Positions 33,625 to 42,222 of a stretch of DNA of 64,000 nucleotides are shown here, in pieces. Below the pieces are notes generated by a model. It did not search any database and had not been told where the DNA came from. It saw nothing but the letters and a program-made list of their open reading frames with translations. The position numbers were made by a program, and so were the translations under genes. This DNA comes from REEB95 sp035632055 (GTDB lineage: Bacteria > Pseudomonadota > Alphaproteobacteria > ATCC43930 > CGMCC-115725), in assembly GCA_035632055.1 (NCBI GenBank), contig DASQHO010000054.1:1-64000 (forward strand), read 5' to 3'. Every line of letters begins with the position of its first letter. Position 1 is the first letter of the stretch.

Positions 33625-34361
33625 GGCGCCGCGTCGCGGTCGAGAAACCATACGATTTGTCCGGCTGGCCGGACATGGGCCGCAGGTAGATCTGCGCCGT
33701 GCACCAGCCGTTGCAGCGCATCTCGTTTGGCCGCGCCGCTGGCAAGGAAAGCGACGGCCGCGCTGCTGTCGAGTGCCGGATAGGTCAGCGTCACGCGAGC
33801 TTCGGGTTGCGCTTCTGGCACGCCCGCCACCCAGTGCGTTCGTTCCCGCAATGCCGCGACGCCCGGAAAGAGGGATGCCGTATGGCCGTCTTCGCCCACG
33901 CCGAGCAGCGTCGCCGCGAACAGCGGCCGATCCGCCGTCAGCACGTCGGCGCCGTAGAAGCGCTTGAGTTCGGTCTCGTACGCAGCTGCGCCGCGCACCG
34001 GCCCGTCGGCGGTGGCAATCGGATGAATATGTGTCGGTGGGATCGGAGCGCGATCCAACAGCGCCGCACGTACCATCGCAAAATTGCTGCGCGGGTGGTC
34101 CGGCGGCACGCAACGCTCGTCGCCCCAAAACCAATGTATCCGATCCCACGGCAAGCAATCGCGGTACGGCGATTGCGCCAGCAGCGTATAAACTGGCCGC
34201 GGGGTATTGCCGCCGGATAGGCATACGGCAACACGCCCGGGCGCGCTGAGGACGCGATTGAGCAGCCAGGCAGCGGTGTGACGCGCGAGGACCTCGGCGT
34301 CGGCTAGGACAACACGTCGGCCCGGCAGGGTGCGCGGAGTCCGTGCGGCTGCCGCGGTCAC
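33621..34361 (-). CDS. pgl: 6-phosphogluconolactonase
   Basis: The 246-residue protein shows Pgl motifs: CLSGGNTPRPVY, WGDERCVPPDHPRSNF and LGVGEDGHTASLFPG. It hydrolyses 6-phosphoglucono-delta-lactone to 6-phosphogluconate. GTG 34361 overlaps the zwf stop by four bases (GTGA), like the other junctions in the operon. ATG 34391 (256 residues) is the alternative and would overlap zwf by 34 bases. It lies between zwf and the glucokinase. Confidence 0.9.
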   Translation of the reverse strand: MTAAAARTPRTLPGRRVVLADAEVLARHTAAWLLNRVLSAPGRVAVCLSGGNTPRPVYTLLAQSPYRDCLPWDRIHWFWGDERCVPPDHPRSNFAMVRAALLDRAPIPPTHIHPIATADGPVRGAAAYETELKRFYGADVLTADRPLFAATLLGVGEDGHTASLFPGVAALRERTHWVAGVPEAQPEARVTLTYPALDSSAAVAFLASGAAKRDALQRLVHGADLPAAHVRPAGQIVWFLDRDAAP

Positions 34362-35884
34362 GGCCGATCTCGCCCTGCGATCGGCCGCCAATGGCGATGA
34401 TCACGCGCCAGTAGCGCGTCGGCTGCTCGCGGCCCGCTGCTGCCAGCAGCGTAGAAATCAAGGCCATTGATGCCATCGCGGCGCCAGCAATCGAGAAACG
34501 GCTGGACCACACGCCATGCCGCTTCGACATCGTCGGCGTGCTGGAACAGGGTTTGGTCGCCAATCATGCAATCGTAGATCAGCGTCTCATAGCCGTTCTC
34601 GGGTGCGGCGGCAAAATAGTCTTTATAATTGAATTCCATACCAACGCCATGCAGCCGAAGCTGCGGGCCTGGCACTTTGGCGTTGAATTGGATGAAGATA
34701 TCCTCTTCGGGCGCGATGCCGATGACGACGAAATTCTGTGCCAAGTCCTCGACCGGCGTGCCACGGAAAATGGCGAAGGGTGCGTCTTTGAACTTGATCG
34801 CAATTTCGGTCCGGCGTGCGTTGAGTGCTTTACCGGTGCGCAGATAGAACGGCACACCGGCCCAACGCCAAGTATCGATCAGTAATTTGAGCGCGACGTA
34901 CGTCTCGGTGGTGCTGCTGCCAGCCACGTCGGACGTCTGACGATATGGCTTTACTGCCTTGCTGCCGACCTTGCCAGACCGGTACTGCCCGCGAACGCCA
35001 CAGGCGAAAGCCGCGGCATGGTCGTAGGCATGCATCGCCTGGAGCACTTTGGTTTTTTCGGCGCGTACCGCGTCGGCGGAAAAGTGCGCTGGCGGTTCCA
35101 TCGCAATGAGGGACAACAGTTGAAAGAGATGGTTTGGCACCATGTCCCGTAGCGCACCGGTCGCATCGTAGAACCGTCCGCGTCGGCCGACATCGACGGA
35201 TTCGGCGACCGTGATCTGGACATGATCAATGTGGTCGCGGTTCCACAACGATTCGAACAAGTTGTTGGCAAAGCGCAGCGCCAGGATGTTCTGCACGGTC
35301 TCTTTGCCGAGGAAATGATCGATCCGGTAGACCTGATCTTCGGCGAAGACGGCGAGGATCTTTTTATTCAGTGTGCGTGCCGATTTGAGGTCCGCACCGA
35401 ATGGCTTCTCGACCACCAATCGCGACCAAGCGCCGCGCAACGGCCGGGTGAACCCCGCTTTACTGAGTTGCTCGGCTAAGAGTACGAATACATTTGGCGG
35501 CGTTGCCATATAGAACAACGTATTGCCCTGTGTCCCGTGCCGCCGCCGCTGCAGCGCCACCGCCAGGCGCTCAAAGGTCGCGGCATCGTCGAAATTTCCG
35601 GCGATGTACGACAGACGCTCGAGCAACCATCGGCGCGTCGCCGCGGCCGGCGTGACGCCGGTGAACTTGTTTAACCCATCGCTGATACGGGCGCGGAATT
35701 GCGCATCGCTCATTGGGGAGCGTGCTACACCGATCACGGCAAAGCCTTCGGGCAGGAGAGTCGCAGCGGCGAGATGATAAAGCGCCGGCATCAGCAACCG
35801 CTGCGTCAGGTCGCCGGATGCGCCGAAAACGACGAGCGTACAGGGATCGGCCCGGCGCGGCCGTTCGCGGGCGGCGCGCGCCAT
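34358..35884 (-). CDS. zwf: glucose-6-phosphate dehydrogenase
   Basis: The 508-residue enzyme has the nucleotide-binding GASGDLTQRLL (about residues 20-30), the active-site RIDHFLGKE with the catalytic histidine, and VVEKPFGADL. It makes 6-phosphogluconolactone and NADPH (or NADH). ATG 35884 shares one base with the gnd stop (TGATG). The upstream frame extension lies inside gnd. It is the second gene of the gnd-zwf-pgl-kinase operon. Confidence 0.96.
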   Translation of the reverse strand: MARAARERPRRADPCTLVVFGASGDLTQRLLMPALYHLAAATLLPEGFAVIGVARSPMSDAQFRARISDGLNKFTGVTPAAATRRWLLERLSYIAGNFDDAATFERLAVALQRRRHGTQGNTLFYMATPPNVFVLLAEQLSKAGFTRPLRGAWSRLVVEKPFGADLKSARTLNKKILAVFAEDQVYRIDHFLGKETVQNILALRFANNLFESLWNRDHIDHVQITVAESVDVGRRGRFYDATGALRDMVPNHLFQLLSLIAMEPPAHFSADAVRAEKTKVLQAMHAYDHAAAFACGVRGQYRSGKVGSKAVKPYRQTSDVAGSSTTETYVALKLLIDTWRWAGVPFYLRTGKALNARRTEIAIKFKDAPFAIFRGTPVEDLAQNFVVIGIAPEEDIFIQFNAKVPGPQLRLHGVGMEFNYKDYFAAAPENGYETLIYDCMIGDQTLFQHADDVEAAWRVVQPFLDCWRRDGINGLDFYAAGSSGPRAADALLARDHRHWRPIAGRDRP

Positions 35885-36870
35885 CAGCTTTTGTCCGGTT
35901 GTTCGATGTGGCCGCCGAATCCCTTGCGCATGGCCGACAGCAGCTTTTCCGCAAAACTCGCTTTTTCGCGCGAACGGAAGCGGGTGTAGAGCGCGGCCGA
36001 AAGCACTTCGGCTGGCACTGCTGCGGCGAGCGCCGCTGCAATTGTCCATCGGCCCTCGCCCGAATCTTCGACATAGCCACTGAAGCCCTGCAACGCCGGG
36101 TCCTCCGCCAGTGCGGCCGCGGTGAGGTCGAGAAGCCAGGACGAGATCACGCTACCGCGGCGCCACACCTCGGCGATGTCGGCGACGTTGAAATCGAAAC
36201 GTTGTTCAGCCGGCAGGTCCGTACGGTTTGTGTTGCGTAGTATGTCGAAGCCCTCGGCATAGGCCTGCATCAAGCCATATTCGATCCCGTTGTGAATCAT
36301 CTTGACGAAATGGCCGGCGCCGGCCGGGCCAGCGTGCAAATAGCCCTGTTCAGACCGCGGATCGCGTCCATCGCGATGCGGCGTCGCGGGAATTTGGCCA
36401 CGGCCCGGCGCTAGCGCAGCGAAGATAGGATCGAGCCGATCGACCACGTCCTTGGTGCCGCCGATCATCAAGCAGTAACCGCGCTCCAGGCCCCAGATGC
36501 CGCCGCTCGTGCCGGCGTCGACATAGTGGATGTTCTTCTGCGCCAGCGTTTTGGCGCGGCGGACATCGTCCTGCCAGAAGGAATTGCCCCCATCGATGAT
36601 CGTATCATCGGGCGCCAGCAATGAGCTGAGCTCGGTCACGGTCTTCTCGGTGGCATCGCCTGCTGGCAGCATTACCCAGATGGCGCGCGGCGCTTGCAGG
36701 CGGCGAACCAAATCAGGCAAGCCGCCGGAGCCGGTTGCGCCTTTTTGTTTGGCGAGGGCAGCGGTGGCGCTTGGCGAACGGTCGTAGATGACGCACTCGT
36801 GACCGCGTGCTGTCAGGCGCCGCACAATATTGCCGCCCATGCGGCCCAAACCGACGACTCCCAGTTGCAT
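35884..36870 (-). CDS. gnd: 6-phosphogluconate dehydrogenase, short (decarboxylating) type
   Basis: The 328-residue protein is the short, NAD-type Gnd (YqeC/GndA-like) and not the 470-residue form. It has GLGRMGGNIV at the N-terminus, GGNSFWQDD, DAGTSGGIWGLERGY and the catalytic KMIHNGIEYGLMQAY. It oxidatively decarboxylates 6-phosphogluconate to ribulose 5-phosphate, the substrate of rpiA. An insertion rich in Arg, Gly and Pro (about residues 160-185) precedes the catalytic helix. It leads the operon; 338 bases separate it from the divergent ecfG. Confidence 0.93.
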   Translation of the reverse strand: MQLGVVGLGRMGGNIVRRLTARGHECVIYDRSPSATAALAKQKGATGSGGLPDLVRRLQAPRAIWVMLPAGDATEKTVTELSSLLAPDDTIIDGGNSFWQDDVRRAKTLAQKNIHYVDAGTSGGIWGLERGYCLMIGGTKDVVDRLDPIFAALAPGRGQIPATPHRDGRDPRSEQGYLHAGPAGAGHFVKMIHNGIEYGLMQAYAEGFDILRNTNRTDLPAEQRFDFNVADIAEVWRRGSVISSWLLDLTAAALAEDPALQGFSGYVEDSGEGRWTIAAALAAAVPAEVLSAALYTRFRSREKASFAEKLLSAMRKGFGGHIEQPDKS

Positions 36871-37208
36871 TGTGTTTGCTTGGTGTGCTCGCTGTTGGCT
36901 GTTGCCGTGGGACTCCGGATGCAGTTCAACAGCTTATGGCAGGTCGTGCCATTTCATCCAGATTTGTGTTCAGGCATGTGCCAGAAATTTCCGCGCGTCC
37001 AATGTGATGTCAACGGCGCGGTAAGATGACCGACGCGACTGCGGCAGACCACGGTCGATTGTGGCGAAACCGTGGACGTATTCTGCAGCTGCGCGCGACC
37101 CGTGTGATTATCTCGTGATATCAGGCCTTCCCGGTTGTTCGCCAGCTGATTTCTTCGCACCTTGAGTGCCGTGCACGACGCAAGACGCACAACGACAAGG
37201 AGCGAAAG
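36871..37208. other. 338-base divergent region between gnd and ecfG
   Basis: No gene is supported here. CCACGGT (37049-37055) and ACCGTGG (37069-37075) form a seven-base inverted repeat with a 13-base loop, the only clear symmetric element. No EcfG consensus (GGAAC-N16/17-CGTT) was found on either strand. Promoters for both genes must lie here but could not be assigned. Confidence 0.4.
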
Positions 37209-37793
37209 ATGGCCGAACGGCTCACCGAAGATATCGTCCCGTATCTGCCGCACCTCCGAGCATTTGCTCGCATGTTGGCGCAGGATCGCACGCTGGCCGA
37301 TGATCTGGTCCAGGAAACTGTCGTCCGTGCCCTGAGTCACGCCCATCAATTCCAGCCCGGCACCAATCTCAAGGCGTGGCTGACGACTATTCTGCGCAAT
37401 GCGTATTTCACGGAAAAGCGAAGCCAGGGCCGCATCATGCAACTCGACGCCGATGTCGCGCGCGACTCGACAACCGTAAGCGGCGGCCAGGAATGGCACC
37501 TGCGTATGCGCGACTTCGAAGGCGCGTTCAACACCCTGCCGTCCGTGCAGCGCGAGGCGCTCGTACTCGTCGGCGCCAGCGGATTTTCCTACGAGCAGGC
37601 GGCCGCCATGGCCGGCTGTGCCGTTGGCACAATGAAGAGCCGCGTGTCGCGCGCGCGGCTGCGGCTCCAGACTCTTCTGGACGGCGCGGATTCTGCGCGC
37701 TGCCAGGGCCTAGAGTGGCATCGTGCGATGCATCTGCCCGACTGGGAGCATCTGACAGCCGATCGCGAGCCGCACCCAGCGACCGCATCCTGA
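37209..37793 (+). CDS. ecfG: EcfG-type general stress sigma factor
   Basis: The 194-residue ECF sigma factor matches the EcfG (ECF15) group: region 2 with LADDLVQETVVRALSHAHQF (about residues 31-50), GTNLKAWLTTILRNAYFTEK, and region 4 with LPSVQREALVLVGASGFSYE and AAMAGCAVGTMKSRVSRAR. EcfG drives the general stress response and is held by NepR. A NepR-like gene lies 7 kb upstream and no PhyR or kinase is in the window. A C-terminal extension of about 25 residues (after LLDG) is longer than usual. ATG 37209 follows AAGGAG. Confidence 0.85.
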   Translation: MAERLTEDIVPYLPHLRAFARMLAQDRTLADDLVQETVVRALSHAHQFQPGTNLKAWLTTILRNAYFTEKRSQGRIMQLDADVARDSTTVSGGQEWHLRMRDFEGAFNTLPSVQREALVLVGASGFSYEQAAAMAGCAVGTMKSRVSRARLRLQTLLDGADSARCQGLEWHRAMHLPDWEHLTADREPHPATAS

Positions 37794-37827
37794 ATTTCTA
37801 CGGCGATTGTGCCGAACGCTTGGGCTC

Positions 37828-39240
37828 TTAGGCGACGCTGCGTGAGGCCGTCCGCACCGATTTGAGCGCCGAGTCGCGCAGCGTGCTGATAAAGCTTTCG
37901 TACCAATGCGTGATATTGTTTGCGCGCAAAATCTTCAGCATGGCGTTCCAGCGTTCGAGACGTTCGTCGCGTTCCATATAAAGCGCGCGGTAAAGCGCCT
38001 GCGCGAGCTCGCCGGTATCGTACGGATTGACCACCAGGGCCGCGCTGAGTTCCTTGGCGGCGCCGGCGAATTTTGACAGCACCAAGACGCCTGGATCTTC
38101 CGCGTCCTGTGCCGCGATATATTCCTTGGCGACCAGGTTCATGCCGTCACGTAACGGCGTCACGCAGCCGACCCTGCTGACGCGATAAAACGCAGCAAGC
38201 TGATCGGGCGGGAAACTTTCGTTGATATAGCGCAACGCCATCCAGTCGACGTCGCCGAAGCGCGCGTTGATGTTGCCGGCATAGCTTGCGAGCTCGGCCC
38301 TGACCTGCCGATAGCTGTCGACCGAAGGACGCGTCGGCGGCGTGATTTGGAGGAACGAGACGCGCTTGCGCTCATCGGGATAGATGGTGAGGAACCGCTC
38401 GTAGGCGGCGAAGCGCTCGGGCAGGCCCTTGCTGTAATCGAGCCGATCGACGCCGATCACCATCTTGCCCTGATGTAGGCCGCGCCGGATGCGGTTGATC
38501 TTATTGCTGTCGATGTTGGCGCGCGCCGCCTCGGCAAAGAAGTCGACATTGATGCCGACCGGAAAGACGCCTATCCGAACGCGGCGACCGCCGAATTGCA
38601 ATTCGGTCGGGCCGACCAGCGTAGCCGACAGCTTCATCGTCGCATAGTCGCGGAAACGTAACATATCCTCGTCGGTCTGGAAGCCGATGAGGTCATAGGC
38701 CGACAACGCCTTGAGCACCGTGCGGTGTTCCGGCAGGCAGATCAGTACCGATTTGGTCGGAAACGGCGTGTGCAGGAAAAAGCCGATCGGGCCGGCGAAA
38801 CCGCGCTGCCGCAGAAACTCGCCGAGCATGAAGTAGTGGTAGTCGTGAACCCAAACCAGCGAATCACGTCGCGCGCGATCGGCCACAACGTTGGCCATGA
38901 TCCGGTTGATCGCACGATAAGAGGCGACGAACTCCGGCTCGTAGCACAACAGGTCGGCGCGATAATGCAGAATCGGCCACAACGCTCCGTTCGCCATGCC
39001 GTTGTAAAAACGCCGATAATCTGTGACTGGCAGGTCAACCATCATCAACGTGCCGGCACCGAGCCGTTTCGAACGCGCCGGTACGCGCCCGTCTTCGGCC
39101 GTCGCAAACTTGCCGCTGGCGCCGATCCACGTCGCACCAGATGTTTTTACCGCCGACAACAGAGCCGCTGCGAGGCCACCCGGAATGGCGCCTGTACGTG
39201 AAGGCTCCGCAACGCGGTTCGAGACCAGAATCGTGTCCAT
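37828..39240 (-). CDS. otsA: trehalose-6-phosphate synthase
   Basis: The 470-residue GT20 enzyme has the N-terminal ILVSNRVAEP and GGLAAALLSAV, the HDYHYFMLGEFLRQ loop and the VDRLDYSKGLPERF motif. It makes trehalose 6-phosphate from UDP-glucose and glucose 6-phosphate. ATG 39240 follows GGGGGTC; ATG 39255 is possible. No otsB phosphatase is visible nearby. It is convergent with ecfG, 34 bases away, and trehalose is a common general-stress product in alphaproteobacteria, though no EcfG promoter is seen before it. Confidence 0.93.
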   Translation of the reverse strand: MDTILVSNRVAEPSRTGAIPGGLAAALLSAVKTSGATWIGASGKFATAEDGRVPARSKRLGAGTLMMVDLPVTDYRRFYNGMANGALWPILHYRADLLCYEPEFVASYRAINRIMANVVADRARRDSLVWVHDYHYFMLGEFLRQRGFAGPIGFFLHTPFPTKSVLICLPEHRTVLKALSAYDLIGFQTDEDMLRFRDYATMKLSATLVGPTELQFGGRRVRIGVFPVGINVDFFAEAARANIDSNKINRIRRGLHQGKMVIGVDRLDYSKGLPERFAAYERFLTIYPDERKRVSFLQITPPTRPSVDSYRQVRAELASYAGNINARFGDVDWMALRYINESFPPDQLAAFYRVSRVGCVTPLRDGMNLVAKEYIAAQDAEDPGVLVLSKFAGAAKELSAALVVNPYDTGELAQALYRALYMERDERLERWNAMLKILRANNITHWYESFISTLRDSALKSVRTASRSVA

Positions 39241-39574
39241 CGCAATGACCCCCATCGATTCACTTTTTTTACCGGGGGTGGAACGCGGGTATCTGACTGA
39301 TAGCCTCAGTCTGCGGCTCTTGTTCCGTCTCCGGTCACTGAAATGCCCCACCCCCTCTGCGCCGGTGGAATACGCGCAAAGGCCTCACACGCAGTCGATC
39401 AAAGGAAGGTGGGAATGAAATATGGCGAAAGTGAGATAACGCGCGAAATGTCACGATATGCGGCCGTGAGAAGAAACCAAAATCAGCGCAGATCGCGTTC
39501 GATTGGCTCGGTGGCGGCAGATCCAGTGTCGCAGCGCACGATCTCGATATAGAACCGGCGCGGCGCCGTGAAGC
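39241..39574. other. non-coding stretch between otsA and the RlpA remnant
   Basis: No gene is supported. Short frames here have no ribosome-binding site or family. The 3' part (39485-39574) still shows, in a shifted minus-strand frame, the segment FYIEIVRCDTG that would fit the end of an RlpA domain, so it may be a degraded 3' end of the neighbouring pseudogene. The otsA promoter should lie in the first 100 bases. Confidence 0.4.
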
Positions 39575-39799
39575 TTACATGCCGAGTTCGGCGGGGGCCT
39601 TGGTGGTTAGACAAGGACGTGCCACGCAAATAGGGGCCGCGATCGCTGATACGCCACGACCACCGATCGCATAATGCGCAGGTTGGTGACGCGAACGCGT
39701 GTTGATGGGCAGATTACGCGAGGCAGCCGTGTAGGTGGCAGCGCGGAATGTCTCGCTGCCCGCAGTGCGCATGCCTGCGTACCACGAGATTATGCCCAT
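39575..39799 (-). pseudogene. decayed RlpA-type (double-psi beta-barrel) gene
   Basis: Read on the minus strand from 39799, the frame gives GIISWYAG, then TAGSETF and AASRNLPINTR, which align with RlpA (ASWYG, TASGE.F, TAAHRTLPFGTR). The next RlpA block, RVRVTNLR..RSVVV, continues only in a second frame, DRGPYLRG appears in a third, and PAELGM returns to the first before the stop at 39575. At least two frameshifts therefore break the gene. RlpA is a septal lytic transglycosylase or binding protein. No start codon or signal peptide remains. Confidence 0.7.
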
Positions 39800-39983
39800 A
39801 CGGAGTTTGCAATCGTCGCGGCACAGCGCAGTCCCGCGAGATGCTCCATACATGCGGCGCGGCGAGCTTTGGCGGTAGAGCGGCCCGTGTTCTTTGTGTG
39901 GCACTAGGTTCGATCAGCTGGACGGCGGCGGCATTTGCTCGTGGATCAGACAGCCGAGCACCGCGCTGGGCTTGGCTGCCAGC

Positions 39984-41375
39984 TTACAACATCGATTGCC
40001 AAATGCGCGCGAAGAGTTCACGGACTCGCTCCTCGAACGGCCGATGCGACCAAGTTATTGCGTCGATTGCGCGCGACTTGGCCTCATCGGCTCGAAACTC
40101 GGCCTCGAGTTGGGCGGCCGTCGCGCGGCCCAGGACGATTACATCTACCTCGTCATTGAACAGAACGCTGCGGTGATCGAAATTCGACGAGCCGATCACC
40201 GACCATACACCATCGATCACGGCGGTCTTTGAATGCAGGACCTCGTGCTGGATTTCGTAGATTTTCACGCCCGCCTCCAGAAGATCTTCGTAGTGCGAAC
40301 GGCCAACGTCAAAGGCCGCCTGAGAGTCGCTTTGGCTCGGCAACATCAGCCGCACATCGACGCCGCGCCGGGCCGCGCTCTTTAGATCATCGACCTCGTC
40401 GTCAGTTGGGACAAAATAAGCAGTGGTCAGCCAAATACGCTGTTCGGCATTGGTGATCGCTGAAAGAATTGTGGCGTAATAGGCGGGCACCGGTTGACTG
40501 GGCGCGCTACCGAGCACATGCAAGACTTCATCGCCCTGGTGCCGTAACGGAGGGAAGAACGTCGACTGGTCGAGCGGCGGGCCACCCTGATCGATCCAGT
40601 GCTGGACGAATAGCTGCTGCAGCGCGGCGACCGCCGGGCCTTCGATTTTCATGTCGGTGTCATGCCAGAAAATGCTGGTATCGCCGCCCGAACCGATCAG
40701 CTCGCTATGGGGATGCGCCTGATAGCCGGTGTACAGGTTCACGCCGCCGACAAACGCCGTAAGGCCGTCGACGATCAATAGTTTGCGATGGTCACGTTCG
40801 TTTGGAAGATACGGACCACGTGCGTGCAACGGATCGACTGGATTGTATTCAAGGACGAGACAGCCCACAGCGCGCAGCGATTTTAGGAACTCCCGCGGCG
40901 TGTCCGCTGAACCATAGCTGTCGTACAAGATATTGACCGCGACGCCCTGCTGCCGTTTGGCGAGGAGCAGATTGCCGAGATGCTCTCCCGTGCTTTCAAC
41001 GTCCTCGAAGGTATAAAACTCAAGATTAACTGAGTGCTGGGCACCGCGGATCGCGTTGAACATGGCGGCGAATGTCGCATCGCCATCGTGCAGGATCGTG
41101 GTGCGATTACCGGCGATCAGTGGCGTGCCAGTGACCGCTTCTTCGATTGCAATGTGGCGATCGAGAATATCGCTGTTTGGCGATTGGCGCTTCAAGGCAT
41201 CGAGAATCTGACGGCTACGCGCTGAGCTGAGCGGTCCGTGCGCACCAACAACGGTTTGTGGTCCCGGTGGTGCCTTGGCGATCGTGCCGCTGACGTTGGG
41301 AACTGAGCACGCGGTGAGCACCGAAGCCAGTGCGGCGAGCAGCACGACAAAGCATGGAGGCCGCCGTGCGCGCAC
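39984..41375 (-). CDS. phospholipase D-like lipoprotein (cardiolipin synthase type)
   Basis: The 463-residue protein has a signal peptide ending in a lipobox LTAC (about residues 20-23), so it is probably a lipoprotein. Two HKD-type motifs are present: ERDHRKLLIVDG (about 193-204) and VLHSKTAVIDG (about 384-394), followed by GSSNFDHRS, as in cardiolipin synthases and other PLD-family enzymes. It likely transfers or hydrolyses phosphatidyl groups at the envelope. It begins 18 bases after the superoxide dismutase stop, on the same strand, and may share its transcript. Confidence 0.88.
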   Translation of the reverse strand: MRARRPPCFVVLLAALASVLTACSVPNVSGTIAKAPPGPQTVVGAHGPLSSARSRQILDALKRQSPNSDILDRHIAIEEAVTGTPLIAGNRTTILHDGDATFAAMFNAIRGAQHSVNLEFYTFEDVESTGEHLGNLLLAKRQQGVAVNILYDSYGSADTPREFLKSLRAVGCLVLEYNPVDPLHARGPYLPNERDHRKLLIVDGLTAFVGGVNLYTGYQAHPHSELIGSGGDTSIFWHDTDMKIEGPAVAALQQLFVQHWIDQGGPPLDQSTFFPPLRHQGDEVLHVLGSAPSQPVPAYYATILSAITNAEQRIWLTTAYFVPTDDEVDDLKSAARRGVDVRLMLPSQSDSQAAFDVGRSHYEDLLEAGVKIYEIQHEVLHSKTAVIDGVWSVIGSSNFDHRSVLFNDEVDVIVLGRATAAQLEAEFRADEAKSRAIDAITWSHRPFEERVRELFARIWQSML

Positions 41376-41393
41376 GCCGCACCGCGCCTCTGG

Positions 41394-42017
41394 TTATTCG
41401 GCGGCGGTACGCTGGGCGCGCGCGCGCACCAGGTTCTCCGCGGCGAAATCCCAATTCACCAGATGATCGATGAAGGCGTCGATGAAATCTGGCCGCCGGT
41501 TCTGATAATCGAGATAATAGGCGTGCTCCCATACGTCGTAAGTCAGTAGCGGTTTGCTGCCCTGCACCAGCGGGTTGACGGCGTTGGCAGTCTTCGCGAT
41601 CTTCAGCTTACCGCCATCGAGCACCAGCCACGCCCAACCGCTACCGAATTGCGTCGCACCGGCCGTCTTGAAGGCCTCGCGGAACTTGTCATAAGCGCCG
41701 AATGCTTCCTCGATCGCGCGCGCCAGATCGCCGGTCGGCCGGCCGCCACCCTTCGGACGCATCGACTTCCAGAAAAAATTGTGGTTCCAGATCTGCGCAA
41801 CGTTGTTGAATAAACCCTGCTTGGATTCATCCTTCGCCGTCGCCTGAATCACCTCTTCGAGGGATTTACCGGCCAGCGGCGTGTCCTGCACCATCTTGTT
41901 GGCGTTGTCGACATACGCCTTGTGATGCTTGCCATGATGAATTTCGAGCGTGCGTGCCGACATGTGCGGCTCGAGCGCGTTCATCGGATAGGGCAGCGGG
42001 GGAAGATCAAATGCCAT
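41394..42017 (-). CDS. sodB: Fe/Mn superoxide dismutase
   Basis: The 207-residue protein has all metal ligands: H in EIHHGKHHKAYVDN (N-terminal), H in WNHNFFW, and D and H in DVWEHAYYLDYQN. It dismutates superoxide to peroxide and oxygen, in the cytoplasm. The sequence (GAYDKFREAFKTAGATQFGSGW, split here) is of the iron-type, but metal choice cannot be proven. It lies in the stress block next to a PLD-like lipoprotein and divergent from a ferritin-like gene. Confidence 0.95.
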   Translation of the reverse strand: MAFDLPPLPYPMNALEPHMSARTLEIHHGKHHKAYVDNANKMVQDTPLAGKSLEEVIQATAKDESKQGLFNNVAQIWNHNFFWKSMRPKGGGRPTGDLARAIEEAFGAYDKFREAFKTAGATQFGSGWAWLVLDGGKLKIAKTANAVNPLVQGSKPLLTYDVWEHAYYLDYQNRRPDFIDAFIDHLVNWDFAAENLVRARAQRTAAE

Positions 42018-42077
42018 TTCAGCCTCGCACTTGTCAGAGTTCGATCATCGGGCGGTCCACATGTTAGCGTATATGCC

Positions 42078-42102
42078 GGAACCGGGCACGCATAGCTGCG
42101 GT
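42078..42102 (+). promoter_or_regulatory. possible EcfG-type promoter before the ferritin-like gene
   Basis: GGAAC (42078-42082), 16 bases, CGGT (42099-42102) has a perfect -35 element, but the -10 element has one mismatch to CGTT. It lies 120 bases before the start at 42223. The match is suggestive only. Confidence 0.25.
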
Positions 42103-42222
42103 GCGGGGCCGCCACTTTTCATTTTTACCATAACACGCATATAGTCAGCGTTCATCTATCGAGAATCGAGGGAGGGAACCCTTCAGACGTCCCTAGAAAC
42201 AGAGGGAAGGGAGAGCCCACTG

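Noticed and set aside
39279..39305. EcfG promoter (GGAAC) for otsA
   Set aside because: The GGAAC is on the plus strand, pointing away from otsA, and no CGTT follows at 16-17 bases.
39674..39907. A 77-codon plus-strand frame in the otsA-PLD gap
   Set aside because: It is antisense to the RlpA remnant, has no ribosome-binding site, and resembles no protein.
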